A DNA stretch of 64,000 nucleotides from Rhizomicrobium palustre (GCF_011761565.1 NZ_JAASRM010000001.1:2232139-2296138); one strand, 5' to 3'; positions 44,418 to 53,389 are shown, numbered from the stretch's first letter. Made by a program: numbers and translations. Notes: generated by a model from the sequence alone, not told the origin.

Positions 44418-45150
44418 CTGATGTCAAAACCAAAGTGCCATCTGCGGCAATGTGGACCAATTCTAAAAATAACCAACTGAAATACTTGAGAAAAAATACA
44501 AACTAAGACGCAATCGCAATAAATGATGACGTGCAAACAGGCCCGCAAAATCGCCTGGAATCATCGATTTTGGGCCTTTACCTGCGAGTCACTCTCTCGC
44601 AACCGGAGCGATAAAAGCGCCAGCCGCTCAGGTATGCCGTCCGCCCAAGTTTCCCCACCCTGACCGCCTTCCGCGACAGTTTTCGAAAAGGGGGGAGAGT
44701 AGCTGTCTCGTCCTTTTCTGCTCCTGCTTCGCGTCTCACGGATGCGCAGATCCATTCCCCTCGCTCCTTGAGGGAGAGGGCGCAAAATCTTGCACTTAGC
44801 CGGTGGCACAGAGCTTTCGAGCTGAACACGATAGCCAAGGCTAAGTGCTAGATTTTGCGGGTGAGGGGTATGTCGCGCCCTGGACCCCTCACCTGAAAAA
44901 TCAGGGGGTTAGCACCGCGCCATTCTTGTTATTCATCCAATCTTGCGGCGCGCCACTAACCCCGTGATTTTTCTTCCTCTCCCACAAGGGGCGAGGAAGA
45001 TATGTGCGTCTTCTGTCCGAAGGCGTGGGGCAGAAAAGGGGAGTATTCAGCGCGGATGCGTTCGTTCTTTGCTATGATCCGCATCGACCAATTACGGGGC
45101 AGTTGGAAGCCGTGAGTGCGGCAAAATGGTGGATGCGAGGAGCGATAGCC
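44418..45150. repeat. Hairpin-rich intergenic patch without a recognised gene
   Basis: 733 bp with two large imperfect stem-loops. First: CGCAAAATCT-T-GCACTTAGCC at 44781-44801 with its complement at 44839-44859 (21-bp arms, one mismatch, 37-bp loop). Second: GAAAAATCAGGGGGTTAG (44895-44912) with CTAACCCCGTGATTTTTC (44956-44973), 18 bp, one mismatch. CCCTC/GAGGG tracts flank both. Frames on the minus strand over the region lack coding character. It looks like a non-coding repeat or miniature element. Confidence 0.6.
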
Positions 45151-45351
45151 GTGGAAAAAAGTGATGAGAACGAGATCAAGCGCGCGGCCGATAAACTTAT
45201 GAATGACTACGGTGAAGAGGCGGGGCGCTACGCCGCAATGAGGTTGGCTGATGTGAGGCGTGGTGGGGATGCAGAAATCATAACCTATTGGCGTGACATA
45301 ATTGCCGAGATCAATAAGCGCCCCAAAAAAAGCAAAGTAGGATCAGACTGA
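45151..45351 (+). CDS. Small acidic-helical hypothetical protein
   Basis: 66-aa protein starting at GTG 45151 (GGAGCG 9 nt upstream). It is helical: IKRAADKLMNDYGEEAGRYAAMRLADVRRGGD then YWRDIIAEI, which resembles small alphaproteobacterial proteins with an 'ALxxxREHGxxAPxYIAxRI' pattern (DUF6961-like, uncertain). It overlaps the convergent gene at 45343 by 9 bp. Typical of accessory regions. Confidence 0.6.
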   Translation: MEKSDENEIKRAADKLMNDYGEEAGRYAAMRLADVRRGGDAEIITYWRDIIAEINKRPKKSKVGSD

Positions 45352-45594
45352 GGCAGTAATCGCGGTGTGTGCAGCGAAGATATCCACCAATCTCACAGCG
45401 GCATCATAGGATATAGCCTTGCCGAGTATTTCAATTCCGGATGACGGCGACGCCGAATCAATCTCATATATAAAGTAACCGCAATCATCTCCTAGCGCAT
45501 ACGCCTTGTTGTCTTCGAACGTCTGCTTGGAAAGAGGGGCAACGCAAATCTCTCGACCATCTTTCAGGCGGGCACAGAACACGAGTTCACGCAT
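45343..45594 (-). CDS. Small hypothetical protein
   Basis: 83-aa protein (MRELVFCARLKDGREICVAP at the start, FEDNKAYALGDDCGYFIYEID in the middle, AVRLVDIFAAHTA at the end). Family not recognised, but composition is clearly protein-like. Its start codon at 45592-45594 overlaps the start of the divergent gene at 45593 inside the tetramer CATG. It ends inside the 66-aa gene on the other strand. Confidence 0.6.
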   Translation of the reverse strand: MRELVFCARLKDGREICVAPLSKQTFEDNKAYALGDDCGYFIYEIDSASPSSGIEILGKAISYDAAVRLVDIFAAHTAITASV

Positions 45595-46384
45595 GGCAGA
45601 CTCCGACTTTGTATGGCGCGTCAATCGTAGGCCGCGTGCAACCGTCCTTGAGCTGGGCGAGTACATGGCGGCCGACGACAAACCACGCGAAACGATCCTT
45701 CGCAAGCTCAAGTACGAGCGGATCGCACCTTCGTTAATATATGATAAACTATACAGGGCGGTAGTGGGATTTCTTACGAGCCCCACCCTCGACCGGAGGG
45801 TGCTGGACGCCTGCCGCCGTGATCTGGAGTTTGAACGTGATGCTTGCGCCGTCATCCAACGGCGCGAAAATCTCCAATACGAACTCAACGCACTTGATGC
45901 TTTCGAGCGTAGTTTGAACGCCTTAAACATTAGGTCATTCATTTTCGAGCGCCTGCCACAGACTGGGAGGCCAGTGCAGTCAGAGGGTGTGCACATCTCA
46001 GTTCGCCCCACGGTGCGCATACGGGTCAGCAGGCCGCGCGGAAAGGACCTAATTGGTGCGCTCTTGATCGACCATGCGAAGGGTATTCCGCCCAAGACCA
46101 CAGAGGCGGAACTGAAGCTGACCAATGCTATGTCCCACAGCGCCGCCATTCTGAATAGACAGGTGTCCGAGATATTGGCGGAAGGCGGGCGGGACGACGA
46201 GAAGGTTTCTACAGAGCACTGCATCATCTTCCACACGTACCGCCAGCAGCAGGTTTGCTGCCCGGGGAATTCGAAGAAGATGATGAACAACATAGATGCT
46301 GTGTGTCGGAATATGGCGCGCGGGTGGGCTGGGGTTGAGCCGCCAGCGGGCTTTGATCCGTCCAAGGCTCGTTATCGCGGTTAA
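45593..46384 (+). CDS. Hypothetical protein
   Basis: 263-aa protein of unknown function. It begins ADSDFVWRVNRRPRATVLELGEYMAADDKPRE and continues with charged helices (quoted in part), a middle region ALDAFERSLNALNIRSFIFER, a beta-rich central part (VHISVRPTVRIRVSRPRGKDLIGALLIDHAKG) and a late Cys-containing region (CCPGNSKKM) that recalls phage or plasmid replication accessory proteins but matches none I recognise. ATG at 45593 gives the full frame; ATG 45665 is a later alternative with a better ribosome binding site. Confidence 0.6.
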   Translation: MADSDFVWRVNRRPRATVLELGEYMAADDKPRETILRKLKYERIAPSLIYDKLYRAVVGFLTSPTLDRRVLDACRRDLEFERDACAVIQRRENLQYELNALDAFERSLNALNIRSFIFERLPQTGRPVQSEGVHISVRPTVRIRVSRPRGKDLIGALLIDHAKGIPPKTTEAELKLTNAMSHSAAILNRQVSEILAEGGRDDEKVSTEHCIIFHTYRQQQVCCPGNSKKMMNNIDAVCRNMARGWAGVEPPAGFDPSKARYRG

Positions 46385-46643
46385 TCACAGCCTCGTCTTC
46401 TTGCGTGCCATTCCCATCTCATCCCCGGCGGCGTTTTCACTTGATGGGTTTCGGCTTTTTATTGCTCAAAGGGCACGGTTAGTAGGGGTAATACTGGCGC
46501 TAGCCGGTGGCTAAAAAATCAAATTAGCCCCCATCCCCCTTGAACCCTGCGCCTCTAATTCCCATATGAGCTAAATCGGACGCGTTGCGTTCACTCCCCC
46601 TTTTTGATTTTCCCCACAAAAAGCCTGCGCAGTGCGGGCAAGT

Positions 46644-47519
46644 TCATCGCGTCTCGGCGCAGCGTTCGCGCAGCCAGCTCCTAAACCGTGCCATCGCGGG
46701 CGAATCCGGGCGTGATTGCAGCTTGGTCAGCCAATAGCGTCCGGTTTCGATTTCGACCGCGAAGGGGCGCACCAGCCGTTCCTCAGCAAGCGCGGCGGAA
46801 AACATCGCGAGTGGCAGAAGCGCCACGCCATGTCCTGCCATTGCGGCGGCGGCCATGGTGACGGAGCTATCGAACATCGGCCCGTGAATGGCGGGGCAGG
46901 GCACGCCTGCCGCCGCAAACCAGCAGGCCCATTCATCGCGGCGATAGGAGCGCAGCAGCGTTTCGCCGGAAAGATCGCTCGGGCTCGAAAGCCGCCGCGC
47001 GATTGCGGGCGCGCAAGCCACGCCTAGAGGCGCCGCGATCAAAGCTTCGGCATCGGTCTCATGCCAGGCGCCCGCGCCAAAGCGGATCGCCATATCGAGC
47101 CCTTCGCCTGCCAGATCGACGCGATTGTTATTGGTCAGAACACGCAAATCGATATCGGGATGTTCGCGCTGAAAATCGGGCAGGCGCTGCATCAGCCAGC
47201 CCGCGGCGAAAGTGCCGACCACGCCGATGGTCAGAACATCGCGGTATCGCCCACCGGAAAAACGATCCAGCGTCGAACCCAACCGGTCAAACGCGTCCTG
47301 CACCACGGGGATCAGCGCGAGGCCTTCATCGGTCAGGGCCAGGCCGCGCGGCAGGCGACGAAACAGCGGCGCGCCAAGCTGCTCTTCCAGGGCTTTGACC
47401 TGATGACTGATCGCGCCCTGGCTGACGCAGAGCTCCAGCCCCGCCTTGGTGAAGGAGAGGTGGCGGGCGGCGGCCTCGAAGGCGCGCAAGGCATTGAGTG
47501 GAAGTTGCGGGCGTTCCAT
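46644..47519 (-). CDS. ampR: AmpR-type LysR regulator of beta-lactamase
   Basis: 291-aa LysR regulator. HTH at residues 7-65 (PLNALRAFEAAARHLSFTKAG, ISHQVKALEEQLG, quoted separately). The effector domain carries the AmpR hallmarks IGVVGTFAAGWL, NNNRVDLAGEGLDMAIRFGAGAWHETDAEAL (partly quoted), LLRSYRRDEWACWF and DSSVTMAAAAMAGHGVALLP. AmpR binds muropeptides made when cell wall recycling is disturbed and switches from repressor to activator. Divergent from the class A gene with 121 bp between start codons. Confidence 0.93.
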   Translation of the reverse strand: MERPQLPLNALRAFEAAARHLSFTKAGLELCVSQGAISHQVKALEEQLGAPLFRRLPRGLALTDEGLALIPVVQDAFDRLGSTLDRFSGGRYRDVLTIGVVGTFAAGWLMQRLPDFQREHPDIDLRVLTNNNRVDLAGEGLDMAIRFGAGAWHETDAEALIAAPLGVACAPAIARRLSSPSDLSGETLLRSYRRDEWACWFAAAGVPCPAIHGPMFDSSVTMAAAAMAGHGVALLPLAMFSAALAEERLVRPFAVEIETGRYWLTKLQSRPDSPAMARFRSWLRERCAETR

Positions 47520-47640
47520 GGCGCGAATGCATGAATTATTTTCATGATTAAGTCGAGATATGATGCTTTGTGCCGCCTCGAAAAACGCGATTTAACGGCC
47601 TTATCGGGCTCATTTGCTCTCAAATGCGGGAGAAAATATC

Positions 47641-48519
47641 ATGGATAGGCGGGTGTTTTTATGGACCAGCTCTTTGGCGCTGGTCGGCGTGGCGGGGCTT
47701 AGCGCGGCCAAGGAATTGGTCTTTCCCAGACAGGAAGGGCTTCTGGCGGCGGTGACTCTGGCGGAGAAAACCAGTGGCGGGCGGCTCGGTGTGGCGGTGA
47801 TAGATACCGGCTCGGGCGCGCGCTTTTCCTATCGCGGCAGCGAGCGCTTTCCCCTCTGCTCGACCTTCAAATTGCTGCTCGTGACCGCGGTGCTGTGCAA
47901 AGTCGATGCGGGGGCGGAATCGCTCGAACGCCGCGTCGCGGTAAAGAAGGGGGATATCCTCGGTAATTCGCCCTTCAGCGCGCAGCATGTCGGCACCAGT
48001 GCGAGCCTTGGCGAGCTCAGCGAAGCCACCATCACCCTCAGCGACAATACCGCCGCCAACCTTTTGCTGCCTGCCGTCGGCGGGCCCGAGGGGCTGACGA
48101 AATTCTTAGCAGAGATGGGCGATAGCGTGACGCGCATCGACCGCTATGAGCCCATCATGAGTTCCTCCATCGCGCATGATCTTCGCGATACCACCACGCC
48201 GGAAGCGATGGCCGCCACGGTGCAGAAATTCGTGCTGGGCACCGTGCTGAAACCCGCCTCGCTGGCGCTGCTGCAAGCCTGGCTCCGCGCCACGAAAACC
48301 GGCAGCAACCGTTTGCGCGCTGGTCTGCCCGCCGATTGGCAGGTGGGCGATAAGACCGGCACCGGCGATCACGGAACGTCCAACGACGTCGCGGTGATCT
48401 GGCCGCCGCATCGCGCGCCTTTGGTGGTGGCAAGCTATGTCAATGAAAGCAAGCTCAGCGACCGCGCCACGCAACACATCCATGCCGAAGTTGGCAAAGC
48501 GATCGCGGCAGCGGTGTAA
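47641..48519 (+). CDS. bla: Class A beta-lactamase, Tat-exported
   Basis: 292-aa serine beta-lactamase. Twin-arginine signal DRRVFLW at residues 2-8. Catalytic motifs: Ser74-T-F-Lys77, SDN at 134-136, Glu170 in RYEPIM (Ambler Glu166) and KTGT at 238-241 (Ambler 234-237). Ambler position 170 is Ser rather than Asn, as in some GES variants with carbapenemase activity. Cys73 precedes the active Ser. Start ATG 47641; it is induced through the adjacent ampR (inference). Confidence 0.94.
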   Translation: MDRRVFLWTSSLALVGVAGLSAAKELVFPRQEGLLAAVTLAEKTSGGRLGVAVIDTGSGARFSYRGSERFPLCSTFKLLLVTAVLCKVDAGAESLERRVAVKKGDILGNSPFSAQHVGTSASLGELSEATITLSDNTAANLLLPAVGGPEGLTKFLAEMGDSVTRIDRYEPIMSSSIAHDLRDTTTPEAMAATVQKFVLGTVLKPASLALLQAWLRATKTGSNRLRAGLPADWQVGDKTGTGDHGTSNDVAVIWPPHRAPLVVASYVNESKLSDRATQHIHAEVGKAIAAAV

Positions 48520-48530
48520 ACGGCCACTAA

Positions 48531-48554
48531 GCTGGGGGCTAACCCGCCCCCAGC
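48531..48554. terminator. GC hairpin between bla and feoB
   Basis: GCTGGGGGC (48531-48539) pairs perfectly with GCCCCCAGC (48546-48554) around a six-base loop that contains the feoB stop. No T tract; could attenuate from either side. Confidence 0.5.
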
Positions 48555-50419
48555 ATTACCGCGACATGATAGGTGATGAAAGCCGCGACATAGGCCAGCG
48601 CCAGCATGTAGCCAAAGGTGATCCACATCCATTTCCAGCTGCCGGTCTCACGCTTGATCACGGCGAGGGTGGAGGCGCATTGCGGCGCGAAGATGTACCA
48701 GGCAAGGAACGCCAAGGCGGTCGCAAGGCTCCATTGATGCGCGAGCAGCGTGCCGATCTGCGCTTCGGCATCGCCGCCGGAAATCGAATAGACGGTGCCG
48801 AGGGCTGCGACGGCCACTTCGCGCGCGGCCATGCCGGGGATGAGCGCAACCGAAATCTGCCAGTTGAAGCCAATGGGCGCTAGCAGCGGATGCAGCGCTT
48901 GGCCGATCATCGCCGCGAGGCTGTAATCGATAGCAGGGCCGGTCGCGCCAGCCGGGGCTTGCGGGAAGCTCGCCAGGAACCAGATCAGGATGGTCATGGC
49001 AAAGATGGTCGTGCCCGCGCGCTTCAAGAAGGCGGTGGCGCGATTGGCCAGCGCCAGCACAACGCTTTTTGCACTCGGCACTTTGTAATCGGGCAGCTCC
49101 AGCATGAAGGGCGGGCTCATCTCCTGATGCCAGAAGAATTGCTTGGCGATGAAAGAGACGCCCAGCGCCGAGAGAATACCGACCGCATAAAGCCCGAACA
49201 TCACGAGGCCTTGCAGTGAGGCAAAGCCGAAGACAGTTTTCGCGGGAATGAAGGCGCCAACGATCAGCGTATAGACCGGAATGCGCGCCGAGCAGGTCAT
49301 CAAAGGCGCCACAAGGATCGTGGTCAGGCGGTCCTTTTTGTTGTCGATCACGCGCGTCGACATGATGCCGGGAATTGCGCAAGCAAAGCTTGAGAGCAGC
49401 GGAATGAACGCCCGTCCGTGCAGCCCCGCGCCGCCCATGATGCGGTCCATCAGGAACGCCGCGCGCGCCATATAGCCAAGGTCTTCCAACAGCAGAATGA
49501 AGAAGAACAGGATCACGATCTGCGGCAGGAACACGATCACCCCGCCGACACCGCCGATCACGCCATCGGTGATGAAGCTCTGCAGAAGGCCCGCGGGCAA
49601 ATAGGTCTTGGCGAGATCACCTAAGATGCCGAATCCTGCATCGATCCCATCCATCACGGGCTGGGCCCAAGTGAAGACGGCCTGAAACATCACGAAGAGG
49701 ATGGCGAAGAGGCAGATCAGCCCCGCCACAGGATGCAGCAGCACCGAATCCAGATAAGTCGTCAGCGTATCGGGTTTGGCAGGCAGCTTCACCGCCGCGC
49801 GAATGATCTTGTCGGCTTCGTTCTGGCCTGCGCGCAGCTCGGCGGCGTTCGGCGGCGCCCAAGAGCAGACCCCGCCCATGCCCGCACGCGTCAGGGCGAA
49901 ATCATCCATGGCTTTGACCAGGGCATCCGTGCCGCCCTTCCTTACCGCGATGCTGGTGACCACGGGAAAGCCGAGCGCTTCGGAAAGCTTGTTGGTGTCG
50001 ATCTCGATGCCGCGCTTCTTGGCGATGTCCATCATATTGAGGACCAGCATCATCGGGCGGCCGACGCGGCGCAGCTCGAGCACCAGGCGCAAGGCGAGGC
50101 GCAGATTGGTGGAATCCGCGACGCAGACCAGGAAGTCGGGCGGGGTTTCGCTGGCGAGCTTGCCCAGGATCACATCGCGGGTGATCTCTTCGTCCGGGCT
50201 GCGCGCGCGCAAGGAATAGGTGCCGGGCAAATCGACGATGTTGAAGCAGAGCCCGGACTCCGTGTGGAGCACGCCGGATTTGCGTTCCACCGTCACGCCG
50301 GGATAGTTCGCCACTTTCTGGCGGCTGCCGGTCAAGGCGTTAAAGAGGGCTGTTTTTCCGCAATTGGGTGTGCCGACCAGGGCGCAGCGAAGAATGGCGG
50401 TATTCGTGACGGCGTTCAT
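48539..50419 (-). CDS. feoB: Ferrous iron transporter FeoB
   Basis: 626-aa inner-membrane Fe(II) transporter. N-terminal G domain with GTPNCGKT (16-23), DLPGTYSL (63-70) and NMMD (128-131), a GDI-like helical spacer, then about 9-10 spans with GGLGHGRAFIPLLSSFACAIPGIM-type core motif (GRAFIPLLSSFACA here) and the C-terminal NWQISVALIPGMAAREV. Shorter than the ~770-aa E. coli protein at the C-terminus. ATG 50419; longer frame not conserved. Coupled with feoA, 31 bp upstream. Confidence 0.95.
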   Translation of the reverse strand: MNAVTNTAILRCALVGTPNCGKTALFNALTGSRQKVANYPGVTVERKSGVLHTESGLCFNIVDLPGTYSLRARSPDEEITRDVILGKLASETPPDFLVCVADSTNLRLALRLVLELRRVGRPMMLVLNMMDIAKKRGIEIDTNKLSEALGFPVVTSIAVRKGGTDALVKAMDDFALTRAGMGGVCSWAPPNAAELRAGQNEADKIIRAAVKLPAKPDTLTTYLDSVLLHPVAGLICLFAILFVMFQAVFTWAQPVMDGIDAGFGILGDLAKTYLPAGLLQSFITDGVIGGVGGVIVFLPQIVILFFFILLLEDLGYMARAAFLMDRIMGGAGLHGRAFIPLLSSFACAIPGIMSTRVIDNKKDRLTTILVAPLMTCSARIPVYTLIVGAFIPAKTVFGFASLQGLVMFGLYAVGILSALGVSFIAKQFFWHQEMSPPFMLELPDYKVPSAKSVVLALANRATAFLKRAGTTIFAMTILIWFLASFPQAPAGATGPAIDYSLAAMIGQALHPLLAPIGFNWQISVALIPGMAAREVAVAALGTVYSISGGDAEAQIGTLLAHQWSLATALAFLAWYIFAPQCASTLAVIKRETGSWKWMWITFGYMLALAYVAAFITYHVAVMLGAG

Positions 50420-50450
50420 ATCCCCGGCGTTCCTTGAAAAATATGCGGTC

Positions 50451-50744
50451 TCAAACGACCAGGATCGCCATGGCTTCGCGGCGGCGTAGGGCGACGGTAG
50501 CGCTATCGACGCGCACCGCAATTGGATCATGCCCGATCAGGCCCTCATGCAGGATTTCGACGGAGGCGCCCTCGACAAAGCCAAGCTCGATCAGCCGGCG
50601 CTCCAGCTCTTCGGGGCTAAGACCGCTCTCATCGTCGGTGGCTTCAATGGCTTCTATTTTTCCGTGGAAGCCCGGACGGGCCCGGCCCAAAGGCGTGCGC
50701 ATTGTGGCGCGGTGGGCGGTAACTGGAGGGGCTTCACGGAACAT
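50451..50744 (-). CDS. feoA: Ferrous iron transport protein FeoA
   Basis: 97-aa SH3-like cytoplasmic partner of FeoB. Core LEERLIELGFVEGASVEILHEGLIGHDPIAVRV-like region (LIELGFVEGASVEIL, then PIAVRVDSATVALRRREA). The N-terminal 20 residues are a poorly conserved extension; GTTC before the ATG gives no clear ribosome binding site. First gene of feoAB, with a Fur-like box upstream. Confidence 0.9.
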   Translation of the reverse strand: MFREAPPVTAHRATMRTPLGRARPGFHGKIEAIEATDDESGLSPEELERRLIELGFVEGASVEILHEGLIGHDPIAVRVDSATVALRRREAMAILVV

Positions 50745-50761
50745 GTTTGTTCGCCTGTTTA

Positions 50762-50781
50762 CTTGCGACCCATTCTCAATA
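50762..50781 (-). promoter_or_regulatory. Candidate Fur box upstream of feoAB
   Basis: On the minus strand ATTGAGAATGGGTCGCAA, which resembles Fur sites of the TTGAGAAT-N3-TCGCAA form. It lies 18 bp before the feoA ATG. Fur or another iron regulator is inferred. Confidence 0.45.
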
Positions 50782-51079
50782 GCATTAATGCCTTATGCAG
50801 CTGCAATAGTCAAGTTCCAACCTGACGCAGAGGGAATGCGATCCTATTCCACAAGTTGTAAGTCAGGGTGGTGTTTGGTGTTAGTGCGTATTGGCCGCAA
50901 AACGGAATGGGGCAGGCAAGCCCAGCAAAAACGAACGCCGCCAGCATTGCTGCTGACGGCGCTCATCCCCTCTGCGTCTCACTTGCACGAGTTTGTGAGC
51001 CGCTGCAAGGCACACGCGATCTGTCTTCTGTGTCGTTCCTGCATCATCCGCGCTAGAAGCAAAGGCGAAGGAGTTGGCG
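50782..51079. other. Intergenic region with a stem-loop, upstream of feoA and the propeller gene
   Basis: With the Fur-like site the feoA-to-propeller gap is 335 bp. It contains CGCCGCCAGCA (50936-50946) pairing with TGCTGACGGCG (50951-50961), one mismatch, TTGC loop; on the minus strand it is followed by GTTTTTG. That arrangement is a terminator-like end for a minus-strand transcript starting near 51060, perhaps a small RNA. No convincing protein gene. Confidence 0.4.
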
Positions 51080-51928
51080 ATGCAAAAAGTCGAGAGCTTT
51101 CTGGAAGTGATGGATCTGAAGACGCGCGCTCGTCGCGTCGTCTTCCACACCAAGGATCACATCGAGGCACCGAACTGGTCTCCTGATGGCGCGACCCTTG
51201 TCTATAACAGCGGCGGCCTTCTCTATCGCGTGCCCGCGGAAGGCGGCACGCCGGAACGCATCAACACAGGCGCGCTCGCCAAGCTCAACAACGACCATGG
51301 CATTTCCCCGGATGGAAAATGGATCGTGGTGAGCGACAAATCCGAGCCCGATACTTTCTCGCGCCTTTTCATCCTGCCCTTCGAAGGCGGCGCGCCGCGG
51401 CAGGTAATCCCTCAGGCACCCTCCTGGTGGCATGGCTGGTCGCCGGATGGAAAACGCCTCGCTTATGTCGGCGCGCGCGGCAATCGCACGCTCAATCTTT
51501 ATAGCTGCCCTGTGGAAGGCGGCAGCGAGTTGCGTCTTACCCTAGGCGATTGGATGGATGACGGGCCGGACTATTCACCCGATGGCCGTTTCATCTATTT
51601 CAACTCGACCCGTAGCGGAAACATGAAGCTCTGGCGCATGGGCGTCGATGGCGCCTCGCCCGAGCAGATCACCTTCGAAGAGGATCGCCGCGATTGGTTC
51701 GCCCATCCCTCGCCGGATGGAAAATGGATCGTCTATCTCTCTTTCGGCACCGATATTCTCGTCACCGATCATCCGCCGAATAAAAAGGTGCAATTGCGTT
51801 TGCTGAAACCCGAAGGCGGCGCGCCGGAAGTCATCGCCGAATTGTTTGGCGGCCAGGGAACTATCAATGTTCCCTCCTGGTCGCCCGATTCCACGCACTT
51901 TGCCTTCGTCAGCTATCAGCTGGTGTAA
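51080..51928 (+). CDS. TolB-like beta-propeller (PD40) protein
   Basis: 282-aa cytoplasmic or periplasmic beta-propeller of WD40/PD40 repeats: NWSPDGATLVYNSGGLLYR, ISPDGKWIVVSDK, WSPDGKRLAYVG, YSPDGRFIYFNS, PSPDGKWIVYLS, WSPDSTHFAFVSY, about six blades. No signal peptide is evident. Such proteins act as scaffolds or sugar-binding/hydrolase-like domains; no catalytic motif visible. Start ATG 51080 with GGAG upstream. Confidence 0.87.
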   Translation: MQKVESFLEVMDLKTRARRVVFHTKDHIEAPNWSPDGATLVYNSGGLLYRVPAEGGTPERINTGALAKLNNDHGISPDGKWIVVSDKSEPDTFSRLFILPFEGGAPRQVIPQAPSWWHGWSPDGKRLAYVGARGNRTLNLYSCPVEGGSELRLTLGDWMDDGPDYSPDGRFIYFNSTRSGNMKLWRMGVDGASPEQITFEEDRRDWFAHPSPDGKWIVYLSFGTDILVTDHPPNKKVQLRLLKPEGGAPEVIAELFGGQGTINVPSWSPDSTHFAFVSYQLV

Positions 51929-52026
51929 GGGCCAATAAGACCCTGTTTGCAAAACTGCTCGCTAAGTCGCGATTTGTACCAGCACGCAATATCGGCTAGC
52001 TCTTTAGCGCTTTTCGAGGAACTGAG

Positions 52027-53328
52027 ATGAATCTTGCCGCGCCGGCTGTTGTTGCCGTTTTTGTGCTCGCCTATGTTCTGGTGTTCCTCGAAGAACGGCT
52101 GCACTTGCGCAAATCGAAACCTGTGATGGTGGCCGCGGGGCTGATCTGGATTCTGGTCGCCATCGGATTTGGCCTCGAAAATCGCGGCGACGAGGTGCAT
52201 GAGAAGATCACCCATGTTCTTCTCGAATATGCCGAGCTGTTGCTGTTCCTTTTGTCGGCGATGAGTTTCGTCAATGCGTTGGTCGAGCGGCGTCTCTTCG
52301 ATGCCTTGCGCGCGCGGCTGACCGCGGCGAACATCTCAGTGCGTGGGATTTTCTGGCTCACCGGTGTGGGTGCGTTCTTCCTCTCCCCGATTGCAGATAA
52401 CCTCACCACCGCGCTTGTCATGGGCGCGGTCGCGATTTCCGCGTTGCAAGGCCATAAGAAGGCCATCGTCATTGCGCTGGTCTCGATTGTGGTTGCGGCC
52501 AATGCGGGCGGTGCCTTCTCGCCCTTTGGCGACATCACCACCCTGATGGTCTGGCAGAAGGGCAAGGTCGAGTTCTTCGAGTTCTTCGACCTCTTCATCC
52601 CTTCTCTCGTCAATTGGCTGGTGCCTGCGCTGGTGATGAGTTTCTTCCTGCCTAAGGACCGCATCGCGGCAACCGGCGAACATGTGGCTGTGCGCCGGGG
52701 TGGTTATGTCATTGCGGGGCTGTTTCTCTGCACCATCGCGGCCACCGTCACGCTGGATCATGTGCTGCATCTGCCGCCCTTCCTCGGCATGATGACTGGG
52801 CTCGGCGTGCTCAACCTCTATGGCTATTTCCTGCATGGCTGGGAAAGCCGTGCCTTCGCCACCATCCCGGCTGAGGAGGGCCGCGAGCCCTTCAACATCT
52901 TTTCCATTCTGGAAAAGGTGGAATGGGACACGCTTCTGTTCTTCTACGGCATCATGCTCTGCGTCGGTGGCTTGTCGGCGGTGGGCTATCTTGGCGGCCT
53001 CTCGGCCTTTCTCTATCAGGACCTCGGCCCCACCACGGCCAATGTGACGGTCGGCATCCTTTCGGCGATTGTCGATAACATCCCGCTGACCTATGCGGTG
53101 CTGTTGATGGACCCGGTGATGAGCCATGGCCAATGGCTGCTCGTCACCTTGACTGCGGGCACCGGCGGCTCGCTGCTCGCCATTGGCTCGGCGGCGGGTG
53201 TTGCTTTGATGGGCTCGGCGAGGGGCGTCTACACCTTCGCGGCGCATCTGAAGTGGATTTGGGCGGTGGCGCTGGGCTATGCGGCCAGCATCGCGGTTCA
53301 TATTTGGCTGAACGCGGCTTTGTTTTGA
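52027..53328 (+). CDS. nhaD: NhaD-type sodium/proton antiporter
   Basis: 433-aa polytopic transporter with about 11-12 spans. NhaD/ArsB superfamily motifs: FFLSPIADNLTTALVMG, VAANAGGAFSPFGDITTLMVWQKG (quoted in part), and GILSAIVDNIPLTYAVL. It would expel Na+ (Li+) at alkaline pH in exchange for protons. GAGGAAC before the ATG. Single gene followed by the 28-aa membrane peptide. Confidence 0.93.
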   Translation: MNLAAPAVVAVFVLAYVLVFLEERLHLRKSKPVMVAAGLIWILVAIGFGLENRGDEVHEKITHVLLEYAELLLFLLSAMSFVNALVERRLFDALRARLTAANISVRGIFWLTGVGAFFLSPIADNLTTALVMGAVAISALQGHKKAIVIALVSIVVAANAGGAFSPFGDITTLMVWQKGKVEFFEFFDLFIPSLVNWLVPALVMSFFLPKDRIAATGEHVAVRRGGYVIAGLFLCTIAATVTLDHVLHLPPFLGMMTGLGVLNLYGYFLHGWESRAFATIPAEEGREPFNIFSILEKVEWDTLLFFYGIMLCVGGLSAVGYLGGLSAFLYQDLGPTTANVTVGILSAIVDNIPLTYAVLLMDPVMSHGQWLLVTLTAGTGGSLLAIGSAAGVALMGSARGVYTFAAHLKWIWAVALGYAASIAVHIWLNAALF

Positions 53329-53389
53329 ACGGCACGCAACAAAGCTCTGCTCAGCCAGTTACTGCCAAGCATTCGCCGGAGGTACTCCG

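Noticed and set aside
44561..44838. Minus-strand frames in the hairpin-rich patch
   Set aside because: Low-complexity Arg/Ser-rich products in non-coding repeats, no start signals.
45004..45150. N-terminal extension of the 66-aa gene
   Set aside because: The extra 49 residues are unlike the helical core and the GTG at 45151 has the only good ribosome binding site.
50434..51186. 250-aa plus-strand frame across feoA and the propeller gene start
   Set aside because: It is antisense to feoA and out of frame with the propeller; Arg/Ser-rich composition typical of a shadow frame.
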